This document shows, piece by piece, positions 25,981-33,407 of a stretch of DNA of 64,000 nt (positions within the stretch are counted from its first letter, which is position 1; each line of letters starts with the position of its first letter). A program made the translations under genes and the position numbers. Origin of the DNA: Bacteroidetes bacterium UBA6161. Its GTDB lineage: Bacteria > Bacteroidota > Bacteroidia > NS11-12g > UBA955. The stretch is from the NCBI GenBank assembly GCA_002422315.1, contig DIUJ01000057.1:1-64000 (forward strand). The letters are read 5' to 3'. A model generated the notes under the pieces. It saw only the letters and a program-made list of their open reading frames with translations. It was not told the origin of the DNA and searched no databases.

Positions 25981-28077
25981 ATGATACATTTAAAAGACAA
26001 ACACGGCAATCACAAGCTCCCTATCCTAAAATCCCGCCTATTCTGGGCAGGGGTAGTGGTGAAGCTTGTGCTTTCGGTTTTTTTTGCTTCGGACTATTTA
26101 CGCGAACTATTTGCCCCCTTTGGCAACTATTTTATCTCCTCTGGGTTTGCGAATCCCTACGAATACTTCAGCCAGAATGGCACCGGAACAGAGTTCCCGT
26201 ATCCACCCTTAATGTTATGGATATTCTCTTCCTTCAGAGCATTGTTTTGGATTCTCGTTCCCGGTAGTATCGATGGATTCAGCATTGCAGACAGTTTACT
26301 ATACCGTTTGCCCCTTTTGGTAGCAGACTTAGGGATACTCTTTGTGCTGATCCGTTGGCTTAAAACCAAAACCCGTCAAGTACTAATTTGGTATTGGTTG
26401 TCGCCTGTACTAATTTATATTAACTATTTCCACGGGCAATTGGATGTAATTCCTATGGCTTTGCTTATTGGGTCTTTGTACTTTTTGTTCAAAAACAAAT
26501 GGATGGCTTCCTTCCTGTTTTTAGGCTTGGCCATCAGTTGTAAAACCAATATGGTATTGGTATTACCATTTTACATTATTTATCTTGTAAGAACAAGCCC
26601 TTTCAATTGGAGCAAATTTCTTGTAGCATTATTGGTCTTACTGCTCACAGTCTTGGTATTCAACCTGCCTTATATTGGTTCAGAAGCATATAGGTCTATG
26701 GTGTACAACAATCCTGTACAGCAACAAGTATTTGATATATATTATGAATTTAACGAAGACTTGGTTATTTATTTTATCCCTGCCATTTATTTTGTATTGG
26801 TACTGTGGTATTTGAGTTTTAGATTCGTTAACCGTGACCAGTTGATATTGTTTCTGTTATTCACTTTTTTGGCTTTAACCCTTATGATAGCCCCTATGCA
26901 GGGTTGGTATTATTGGGTATTGCCATTGTTGGTTTACTTTGCCATCAAACAAGGCGAAAGGGCACAGCAATTATTGGCTTTATTGAGTTTCATGTATTTT
27001 GTGTACTTCGCTTGGATTGCAGAGTGTGATTACCTTACATCCTTTAATTTAGCAGAACACAATACCCTGGTATCAAAATGTTCTATTATCACACAAACAG
27101 ATGAAAAAGGACTGAATATTTCCTTTACTCTCTTACAAACCACCCTGTTTCTTACAGGTTTAATGGTGTATAGGAAAGGGATAAGCACCAACATACAAGC
27201 CAAGTTCTTATCTCAGCCTTACATGATAGGTATAGGCGGCGACTCTGCTGCTGGTAAATCCACGCTAACCAATGCCTTGTCGGCCGTATTCGAACCTCAA
27301 AACACGGAGATTATTCGTGGAGATGATATGCACAAATGGGAGAGAGGAAATGAAAATTGGCAACAATATACGCACCTAGACCCAAGGGCAAATAAATTAC
27401 ACGAGGACTTAAACCAAGCAAAGAGCTTAAAAACAGGTCAAAAAATCAAACGCAGTTTTTATGACCACAACACAGGGAAGTTTACCTTACCCACCTTTTT
27501 GAAGCCCAACAAACTGATTGTATTTGAAGGCTTACATTCCTTTTACTTAAAAAACCAGGCAGATGTATATGATCTTAAAATCTTTATGGAACCTGCAGAG
27601 GATTTAAGGGTTTGGTGGAAAGTAAAACGTGATGTAGCCAAAAGAGGATATACTCCTGAACAAGTTTTAGAGCAATTAAAAAAGAGAGAGGAGGATTCTA
27701 ACAAATACATTAAATCTCAATCCCAACATGCAGATATCGTAGCGGGGTTTTATAGCATTTTGCCTTTAGATCCTTTAGATATTCATATAGAACCGGTTTT
27801 GGGACTAAATATCAGAGTATCGAATAGTTTGAACATGGACAACTTGATCGATCGACTGCTCAAAGTGCAGGGTTTAACTAGTGTGCAAAGCTATGAGGGA
27901 GCATATCAGTATTTGGATTTTCAAGGAAGAATTGAAGCAGAGAAGTTGGATTGGATAGCTAGTCAATTACTTCCACAACTAGAAGAAATTGGTGTGTACA
28001 ATGCAAAATGGCAAAGCGATTATGAAGGATTGTTACAGTTATTGACGGTGTATGTGGTATTTGAAAAAATGAAATAA
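25981..28077 (+). CDS. GT-C-like membrane glycosyltransferase fused to a P-loop kinase
   Basis: This 698-residue protein joins two parts. Residues 1 to about 395 hold roughly ten hydrophobic segments with GT-C features (YPPLMLWIFSSF near 70, then NYFHGQLDVIPMALLIGS and CKTNMVLVLPFY), as in polyprenyl-phosphate-sugar-dependent transferases. Residues from about 412 are a uridine-kinase/phosphoribulokinase-type P-loop kinase with GGDSAAGKST at 419-428, a Walker B-like LIVFEGLHS, and the RRDVAKRG-type lid region (KRDVAKRGYTPEQV). The frame is continuous with no sign of a stop. The fusion suggests that a phosphorylated small molecule or lipid headgroup is made or used at the membrane. Substrate and orientation are unknown. 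Confidence 0.75.
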   Translation: MIHLKDKHGNHKLPILKSRLFWAGVVVKLVLSVFFASDYLRELFAPFGNYFISSGFANPYEYFSQNGTGTEFPYPPLMLWIFSSFRALFWILVPGSIDGFSIADSLLYRLPLLVADLGILFVLIRWLKTKTRQVLIWYWLSPVLIYINYFHGQLDVIPMALLIGSLYFLFKNKWMASFLFLGLAISCKTNMVLVLPFYIIYLVRTSPFNWSKFLVALLVLLLTVLVFNLPYIGSEAYRSMVYNNPVQQQVFDIYYEFNEDLVIYFIPAIYFVLVLWYLSFRFVNRDQLILFLLFTFLALTLMIAPMQGWYYWVLPLLVYFAIKQGERAQQLLALLSFMYFVYFAWIAECDYLTSFNLAEHNTLVSKCSIITQTDEKGLNISFTLLQTTLFLTGLMVYRKGISTNIQAKFLSQPYMIGIGGDSAAGKSTLTNALSAVFEPQNTEIIRGDDMHKWERGNENWQQYTHLDPRANKLHEDLNQAKSLKTGQKIKRSFYDHNTGKFTLPTFLKPNKLIVFEGLHSFYLKNQADVYDLKIFMEPAEDLRVWWKVKRDVAKRGYTPEQVLEQLKKREEDSNKYIKSQSQHADIVAGFYSILPLDPLDIHIEPVLGLNIRVSNSLNMDNLIDRLLKVQGLTSVQSYEGAYQYLDFQGRIEAEKLDWIASQLLPQLEEIGVYNAKWQSDYEGLLQLLTVYVVFEKMK

Positions 28078-28183
28078 AAGCAGTTTCACGCAAAGGCCGC
28101 AAAGGAAAAACACCGCAAAGGCCGCGATGAAATAGCTTAGCGCCCTTTGCGATAACCTTAGCGCTCTTTGCGAGAAAAATAAC
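28078..28183. repeat. GCAAAG-type inverted spacer repeat 1
   Basis: A left arm with CGCAAAGGCCGCAAAGG and CGCAAAGGCC is followed by a right arm with TAGCGCCCTTTGCG and TTAGCGCTCTTTGCG. The spacer lies entirely between two codirectional genes and can fold into a hairpin. The same design fills the spacers at 29.85, 30.7, 31.6 and 33.3 kb. Confidence 0.75.
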
Positions 28184-28900
28184 ATGATACAACTCTACGC
28201 CCACAGAGGCAATATGTCTCAGTTCCCAGAAAACACCCTATCAGCATTCCAAAGTGCCATTGATTTGGGCTGCCCGTGGCTGGAGCTAGATTTACAACAA
28301 ACCAAAGACGGGTATTTAGTCGTTACCCACGACGAATCATCTGTAAGGGTTACAGGTATAAGCAAGATAATAGCTCAAACAAATTATGACGAACTCAAAC
28401 AACTCAATTTCGGTGCATATTTGAAAGATAACAAAACACATGTACTCCCTTTATTATCAGATGTGTTTGAACTGGTCAAAAATACCGCTGTTAAGGTTAG
28501 CATTCAACCCAAAGCAAATGGCTTGGTATTGCCTTCTATCAAACTAGCCAAAGCAAATGGGGTATTCCATCAAATTGCCTTTAACGACATCAATTGCGAA
28601 TACCTGATAGAAGCCAAATTGTACGACAAAAACATACCGGTGCATTGGGACCGACTTCCCGGAACGGAACTAGCAACCGATTTACATATCGCCAAACAAT
28701 ATGGTTTTGAAACACTGATGTATCTAAACGAAGCCATCACCCCCGAAAAAGTGAAACAAGTGCAAGCAGCAGGTTTCAACATGGGTGCTTGTGTGGTAAA
28801 TGATATAGAAGACTTTAAGAAATATTTAGATTGGGGTATTACCCATTTTTACACCGATTACCCCCAAGAATTTTTAGCAATAAAAGAATACAATCCTTAA
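28184..28900 (+). CDS. Glycerophosphodiester phosphodiesterase family protein
   Basis: A 238-residue TIM-barrel enzyme with the GDPD motifs HRGNMSQFPENTLSAF, LELDLQQTKDG and VTHDES. These give the catalytic pair of histidines and the metal-binding Glu/Asp residues. There is no signal peptide, so it would act in the cytoplasm, hydrolysing glycerophosphodiesters to glycerol-3-phosphate and an alcohol. Its place between a kinase-fused glycosyltransferase and two nucleotidyltransferases hints at phosphoglycerol or related polyol chemistry in the polysaccharide, but that is inference. Confidence 0.88.
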   Translation: MIQLYAHRGNMSQFPENTLSAFQSAIDLGCPWLELDLQQTKDGYLVVTHDESSVRVTGISKIIAQTNYDELKQLNFGAYLKDNKTHVLPLLSDVFELVKNTAVKVSIQPKANGLVLPSIKLAKANGVFHQIAFNDINCEYLIEAKLYDKNIPVHWDRLPGTELATDLHIAKQYGFETLMYLNEAITPEKVKQVQAAGFNMGACVVNDIEDFKKYLDWGITHFYTDYPQEFLAIKEYNP

Positions 28901-28965
28901 ATGAAAAGGCTATTGACAATAGAAGCCATTGCTAAAATTTCTCCAGAGGAGAAAAATAATAATAG

Positions 28966-28985
28966 CCCCGAGTTTCAACTCGGGG
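28966..28985. repeat. GTTTCAAC-centred hairpin
   Basis: CCCCGAGTTTCAACTCGGGG is a perfect inverted repeat in the 170-bp gap before the next gene. It shares the GTTTCAAC centre with the hairpins at 51.5-52.5 kb, but its stem sequence is different and still fully paired. No T-run follows directly, so it is not a standard terminator. Confidence 0.75.
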
Positions 28986-29070
28986 TTAAGAAATAGAAAA
29001 CCAATAGTTTTTGGCGACTTTTTTGTTTTTTCTCTGCAAAAAAGGTGACAAAAACATCAAGTAAGACAAT

Positions 29071-29850
29071 ATGAAAATAGTAATCGCAATGACCGGTCAA
29101 GGCAGTCGCTTTAAAAAAGCTGGATATGAAACCTATAAAGCCTTAATCCCCATACACGGCAAACCGGTTATCCAACATGTGATAGAATTGTTTCCAGGTG
29201 AAACAGATTTTATTTTTATCTGTAGAAACGATATGTTGGAAACCACGGATTTACGCGAACAGCTTTTGGGTTATGTACCTACTGCTCAAATAATAGGTAT
29301 TGATTCACACAAATTAGGTCCTGTCTATACTGTATCTAAAATCTATGACTTGATAGACGATGATGAACCCGTAATTTGCAACTACTGCGATTTTAGTATG
29401 GTGTGGGATTATAATCACTTTAAAAAACAAATGGAAGATACAGGTGTAGATGGCTCTGTAATTTGTTATACTGGATTTCATCCACACTTATTACATCCCA
29501 AAAACTTGTATGCCACATGTTTGGTTGACAAAGACATGAACATGCTGGAAATAACCGAAAAACACGATTACGAGACCGACCGTGAAAAAGGATATTATTC
29601 AGGGGGTACCTATTACTTCAAAAAAGGCAAATACATCAAACAATACTTTGAAGAATTAATGGAAAACAAAGTAACCATCTTTGACGAATACTTTATCAGC
29701 TTGCCCTACAACTTTATGGTACGTGATGGACTTAAAGTAAACGTATACGCCGATGTACCCCATTTCTGCCAATGGGGCACCCCCGAAGATATGGAAGAAT
29801 ACCTCAGCTGGGCAGAAATTTTTAAAACCATTTCTCGCAACGAACGCTAA
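29071..29850 (+). CDS. Sugar nucleotidyltransferase-like protein 1
   Basis: This 259-residue GT-A-fold nucleotidyltransferase has a modified signature, MTGQGSRFKKAGYETYKALIPI, in place of the usual GGxGxRL...KPL, a CDFSM segment where the metal-binding Asp is expected, and a C-terminal WGTPEDMEEY. It is clearly related to the next gene (shared RF, GYxxxK, WGTP blocks) but divergent, so the two may act on different sugar or polyol phosphates or form a pair. The substrate cannot be told. The last residues and the TAA stop (CGCTAAG) lie within the first bases of a GCAAAG-type repeat. Confidence 0.8.
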   Translation: MKIVIAMTGQGSRFKKAGYETYKALIPIHGKPVIQHVIELFPGETDFIFICRNDMLETTDLREQLLGYVPTAQIIGIDSHKLGPVYTVSKIYDLIDDDEPVICNYCDFSMVWDYNHFKKQMEDTGVDGSVICYTGFHPHLLHPKNLYATCLVDKDMNMLEITEKHDYETDREKGYYSGGTYYFKKGKYIKQYFEELMENKVTIFDEYFISLPYNFMVRDGLKVNVYADVPHFCQWGTPEDMEEYLSWAEIFKTISRNER

Positions 29851-29949
29851 GTACACGCAAAGGACGCTAAGGTTTTTTTCTTTGCGGTCTTTGCGTTGTA
29901 CCTTCTTTGCGACCTTTGCGCGAAACTTAACCTTTCTTGACACATCTAA
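29851..29949. repeat. GCAAAG-type inverted spacer repeat 2
   Basis: Left arm ACACGCAAAGGACGCTAAGG, then right arms with CTTTGCGGTCTTTGCG and CTTTGCGACCTTTGCGCG. It is the same spacer family as at 28.1 kb and fills the gap between the two nucleotidyltransferase genes. Confidence 0.75.
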
Positions 29950-30723
29950 ATGAACAACAAACCAATCAAACTCACCCCCATGGCTGGAGCGGGCAGCCGC
30001 TTTACCGAAAAGGGCTATACCGTCCCTAAGCCATTATTACCTGTTATGGGTCTACCCATGGTAGTAAGCGCAGCCAAGGCCTTACCCGGTCCTGATGAAA
30101 ACATGATTTTTGTTTTACGCGATTTTCATATTGCAGAATACGGCATTGACAAAACCCTCACAGAACATTTCCCTGATGCCAAAATCATTGTCATAGACCA
30201 ACTCACAGAAGGGCAAGCAAGCACCTGCTTACTAGCCAAAGACTATATTAACAACGACCAAGAACTGTTTATAGGTGCAAGTGACAACGGCATGCTATAC
30301 GACCAAGCAAAATTTGAAGCAGCTAAACAGGAAGCCGATGCTTTGGTGTTTACATTTAGAAACAATCCGACTGTATTACCTAAACCAGCTGCTTATGGTT
30401 GGGTTGAAGTAGAAGACGATGACAAAACCATCATAGAAGCAAAAGTCAAATTCGACATGCCTGACCCCTTGCACAAGCATGCCTATGTAGGCGCCTTTTG
30501 GTTCAAGACAGGCAAACTATTTGTAGAAGCAGCAGAACGTATGATTACCCAAAACCGCAGAATCAACAATGAATTTTATGTGGACGAATGTATCAACGAT
30601 GTGATTCAATTGGGTTACAAAGCCAAAGTGTTTGAAGTAGACCACTACATCTGCTGGGGTACACCGAATGATTACAAAACTTTTCAATACTGGGAAGCGT
30701 ATTACAATAAAGTAAAACCATAA
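29950..30723 (+). CDS. Sugar nucleotidyltransferase-like protein 2
   Basis: A 257-residue nucleotidyltransferase with a near-canonical signature (MAGAGSRFTEKGYTVPKPLLPV). ASDNGM stands in the metal-binding position and WGTPNDYKTFQYW near the end. It activates a sugar- or polyol-1-phosphate with an NTP. It is more canonical than its upstream paralogue. Together with the HAD phosphatase and the kinase domain upstream it could form an activation route for a phosphorylated building block, which is an inference from neighbourhood only. Confidence 0.82.
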   Translation: MNNKPIKLTPMAGAGSRFTEKGYTVPKPLLPVMGLPMVVSAAKALPGPDENMIFVLRDFHIAEYGIDKTLTEHFPDAKIIVIDQLTEGQASTCLLAKDYINNDQELFIGASDNGMLYDQAKFEAAKQEADALVFTFRNNPTVLPKPAAYGWVEVEDDDKTIIEAKVKFDMPDPLHKHAYVGAFWFKTGKLFVEAAERMITQNRRINNEFYVDECINDVIQLGYKAKVFEVDHYICWGTPNDYKTFQYWEAYYNKVKP

Positions 30724-30838
30724 AACCCTAACCGCACCTGTCCCGACCATTCGGGAAAGAGCGCTAAGATATCGCAAAGTTCGCGAAGTTTTTTAGCGCC
30801 TCTTGCGCCTTCCTTGCGTCTCCGCGGTTCAAAAATAT
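30724..30838. repeat. GCAAAG-type inverted spacer repeat 3
   Basis: The spacer contains TCCCGACCATTCGGGA (short palindrome), GCGCTAAGATATCGCAAAG on the left and TTAGCGCCTCTTGCGCC / TTGCGTCTCCGCGG on the right. It ends a few bases before the ATG of the next glycosyltransferase. An in-frame upward extension of that gene would run into this repeat and is not used. Confidence 0.7.
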
Positions 30839-31609
30839 ATGTTATCCATTATCCTCCCATGCTACAACGAACAAGACAACCTAGCCTTCTTGTTCAACTC
30901 CCTTGACCCTGTGGCAGCAGACCACAAGGACCTGGAGATACTACTCGTGAACAACGGTTCCACGGACAATTCTGTAGCTGTATTTGAGCAAGAACTCTCC
31001 AAACGCGACCGCAACATTTTCAAAGTAGTTAACGTAGAAAAAAATATCGGATACGGCTATGGTATCCTAACCGGCTTGCGAGCTGCCAAAGGAGAAATAC
31101 TATCCGTAACCCACGCAGACCGACAAACGGATCCCATGGATGTGCTGAAAGCCTTGGAGATATATAATAAACATTGTCACCAAGAACCCCTCACACACCC
31201 TTCGATACATCCGCCTACGGCGGCCACTCAGGATGACAGATCGTTACTAGTCAAAGGCTACCGCAAAAACCGCAGACCCATGGAAGCCTTTTTCTCCTGG
31301 GGGATGGGTGTGTTATCAAGTCTAGCACTTGGAACACGATTAACAGAAATCAATGCACAACCCAAGTTGTTCAGCAAAAGCTTTTTCGACAGTATAGAAA
31401 AAGAAGCCCCCCATGATTTCTCCTTAGACTTATACTTCCTATACCACGCCAAAAAGAAAGGACAAATCCTAGATTTCCCCGTGTACTTTGCCAAACGCGT
31501 TGCCGGCGAAGCCAAAGGCGGCAGTGGCAGTAGTTTGAAAGTTCGTATTAAACTGATAAAACGTATATTTAAGTATATTTTTGAATTAAGAAACAAAGTA
31601 AAAGCCTAA
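30839..31609 (+). CDS. GT2 glycosyltransferase (DPM1/DolP-mannose-synthase-like) with in-frame repeat
   Basis: This 256-residue GT2 enzyme has MLSIILPCYNEQDNLAFLF at the N-terminus, VNNGSTDNS, a HADRQTDP segment as DXD region, and the YRKNRRPMEAFFSW block common in dolichol- or polyprenyl-phosphate sugar synthases. Bases 31199-31238 are a complete copy of the dispersed palindromic element (CCTTCGATACA...CACTCAGGATGACA), read in frame as a Pro/Thr-rich insert of about 13-20 residues just before LVKGYRKN. The frame stays open. The start ATG 30839 gives the normal family N-terminus. It may supply a polyprenyl-phosphate sugar to the GT-C-like membrane proteins on either side. Confidence 0.82.
   Translation: MLSIILPCYNEQDNLAFLFNSLDPVAADHKDLEILLVNNGSTDNSVAVFEQELSKRDRNIFKVVNVEKNIGYGYGILTGLRAAKGEILSVTHADRQTDPMDVLKALEIYNKHCHQEPLTHPSIHPPTAATQDDRSLLVKGYRKNRRPMEAFFSWGMGVLSSLALGTRLTEINAQPKLFSKSFFDSIEKEAPHDFSLDLYFLYHAKKKGQILDFPVYFAKRVAGEAKGGSGSSLKVRIKLIKRIFKYIFELRNKVKA
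31199..31238. repeat. Palindromic element inside a coding region
   Basis: CCTTCGATACA at the left, core CCGCCTACGGCGG, and CACTCAGGATGACA at the right match the intergenic copies at 4.55, 47.36 and 49.05 kb. This copy lies in frame within a glycosyltransferase gene. Confidence 0.85.
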
Positions 31610-31698
31610 CCGCGAAGTCGCAAGGAAGCCGCGGAGAACGCCAAATAACTTTGCGCCCCTTGTGTCTCCTTTGCGTCTTTGCGGTTAAATAATCCACT
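31610..31698. repeat. GCAAAG-type inverted spacer repeat 4
   Basis: The left arm CCGCGAAGTCGCAAGGAAGC begins directly after the stop of the GT2 gene. The right arm holds CTTTGCGCCCC and CCTTTGCGTCTTTGCGG. It is the same family as the neighbouring spacers and contains no gene. Confidence 0.7.
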
Positions 31699-33267
31699 AT
31701 GAAGAAACTCCTCCAATCCTACCCAATAGAAATCCTCTTCAGCACAATCTTCCTAACGATTGCAGCCATCCTCAACCTGCAATTTCTGGATGGAGCGAAT
31801 ATCAATCATACCATTGCAGGGCATGATGAATATCTAACAGTTAGAGAAGTATATTCCATCCTTAATCCCCTCAGCTGGAAACATTTTTTCTTAGCCATTA
31901 TTGGCGGAGATATTCTCTATTATGGCCGTGTGGTTTTTTATACCGATGCACTATTTGCTTGGTTGCCGTATAAGATTTGGGGCTTAGAAGGTATGGTATA
32001 CGCCATTCGCATGACGCACAGTGTGTGGTTGTTGCTTGGATTGTTGATTTTAAACGCTACCTTTCTCAAAAATACATTACATAAATTTTTATTCCTCTTT
32101 GGTTCTTTCGGATTGTATTACACCTTATACTTTATCCAAATGCCAAAGCCCGAACCCTTACAATTGGTGTTTTTGGCGTTATTCGTTCGGGGATTTATTA
32201 AAAAAGAGTATCAGTTTGGATTGCATTTTATTTGGTTGGGACTGGCTTTTGCTGCGAAAGTAAATGCCATGGTAATCCTTCCTTTTATGTTTGTCATACC
32301 CGTGATTCAATATTGGAAAAGTGGATTAAAACCCTTATTTACACAAACATTGAAGGGTATTGCATGGTTTTTTACAGGTTTTTTTGTGGGCATTCCTTGT
32401 TTGCTTTTAAGTCCGATACAACCAGTGTATCTGCAAACCTATTTGAAGAAAACTATTTTCGGAGCTGATAGGGCCTATGATGATCCAAATTTAAACCCTC
32501 TCGATTGGATAGAAGGGGGTATAGGTTCGTCTTATTTAGGAATCTCATTTTTGGGTTATGTTTTTGTTACGTTGGTTTTGGGTTTGGTTATCTATCAACT
32601 CTTATCGTTTATAAAGAAAAAGTCCATTGAAAAACAAAATATCATCTTCTTACTTGGAGTGGTATTCTCGCTCTCTATCTTATTTTTAAGTAAAAGATTA
32701 TGGCCACACTACTTGTGGACGGGATATGTTTTTTTGTGGTTGGGTTTGATACACTTTGCACAATCTGAAACAAAAAAAAGCATAAAAACAGGAATAATGG
32801 CTTTTTCCCTCATGTTTTTTGGAACCTCTGCATATCCTTTTTATTCTTCTGCGTTACCTAGTTATTGGAATGCTGAAAAAAAAGCAAATTCGGATATAGT
32901 TAATTCTAAAGAATTGTATGACTATATCGAAAGCAAGCACCAAGGTAAAAATATCGGATTAGATGGAACTGTTTGGTATCCTTATAGATACTTTGTAGAA
33001 GCAAAATTATACCATCCCTTTGCAAGTGAGCGACCAAGTATTTGTAAAACATGTATCACTTGGCATCCGGACCAACCCTTAGAGATTTGGGAAAATGAGG
33101 TGGTAATATTTAACTTACGCTATCCGCCTAATTATGTAACCGAAAAGAAAAGCAACTATACCCCTACCAACAGGGAAGAAATACTTGCTGCATATACAGC
33201 CCAAACCACAAACAACTTCCAATTAGATACGGTAATAGGGAGTAATAGGGTGTATAAAAGAAAATAG
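31699..33267 (+). CDS. Multi-pass membrane glycosyltransferase (GT-C/PMT-like)
   Basis: This 522-residue protein has about ten hydrophobic segments and a long C-terminal soluble part. The first loop has GHDEYLTVREVYS, placing acidic residues just after the first membrane segment as in GT-C enzymes (ArnT/PMT type). Later segments include MPKPEPLQLVFLALFV and AFAAKVNAMVILPF. GT-C enzymes transfer sugars from polyprenyl phosphates on the periplasmic side. A C-terminal CKTC motif lies near residue 450. Substrate unknown. The gene is flanked by GCAAAG-type spacers on both sides. Confidence 0.72.
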   Translation: MKKLLQSYPIEILFSTIFLTIAAILNLQFLDGANINHTIAGHDEYLTVREVYSILNPLSWKHFFLAIIGGDILYYGRVVFYTDALFAWLPYKIWGLEGMVYAIRMTHSVWLLLGLLILNATFLKNTLHKFLFLFGSFGLYYTLYFIQMPKPEPLQLVFLALFVRGFIKKEYQFGLHFIWLGLAFAAKVNAMVILPFMFVIPVIQYWKSGLKPLFTQTLKGIAWFFTGFFVGIPCLLLSPIQPVYLQTYLKKTIFGADRAYDDPNLNPLDWIEGGIGSSYLGISFLGYVFVTLVLGLVIYQLLSFIKKKSIEKQNIIFLLGVVFSLSILFLSKRLWPHYLWTGYVFLWLGLIHFAQSETKKSIKTGIMAFSLMFFGTSAYPFYSSALPSYWNAEKKANSDIVNSKELYDYIESKHQGKNIGLDGTVWYPYRYFVEAKLYHPFASERPSICKTCITWHPDQPLEIWENEVVIFNLRYPPNYVTEKKSNYTPTNREEILAAYTAQTTNNFQLDTVIGSNRVYKRK

Positions 33268-33407
33268 AACCAACATTTCACGCTAAGTTCGCAAAGATAG
33301 TTATGGCTTTTTTGCGTCCTTTGTGTTGTATTCACCTTGCGCCCTTTCCCGAAGATACGGGACAAGTGCGTGAAATCTCCGCGTCTATGCGGTTAAAAAA
33401 CCAACCT
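33268..33407. repeat. GCAAAG-type inverted spacer repeat 5
   Basis: The spacer has a left arm with CACGCTAAGTTCGCAAAG and right arms with TTTGCGTCCTTTGTG, CCTTGCGCCC, a CCCGAAGATACGGG palindrome and CCGCGTCTATGCGG. It is open in one frame upstream of the next gene, but that extension is repeat-encoded and not used here. Confidence 0.7.

Noticed and set aside
28901..28996. 31-codon open frame directly after the GDPD stop
   Set aside because: It runs through the GTTTCAAC hairpin, has no recognisable feature and is likely chance.
33303..33407. Longer N-terminus for the GT4 gene
   Set aside because: The extension is encoded by the GCAAAG repeat spacer; the normal family N-terminus starts at ATG 33408.
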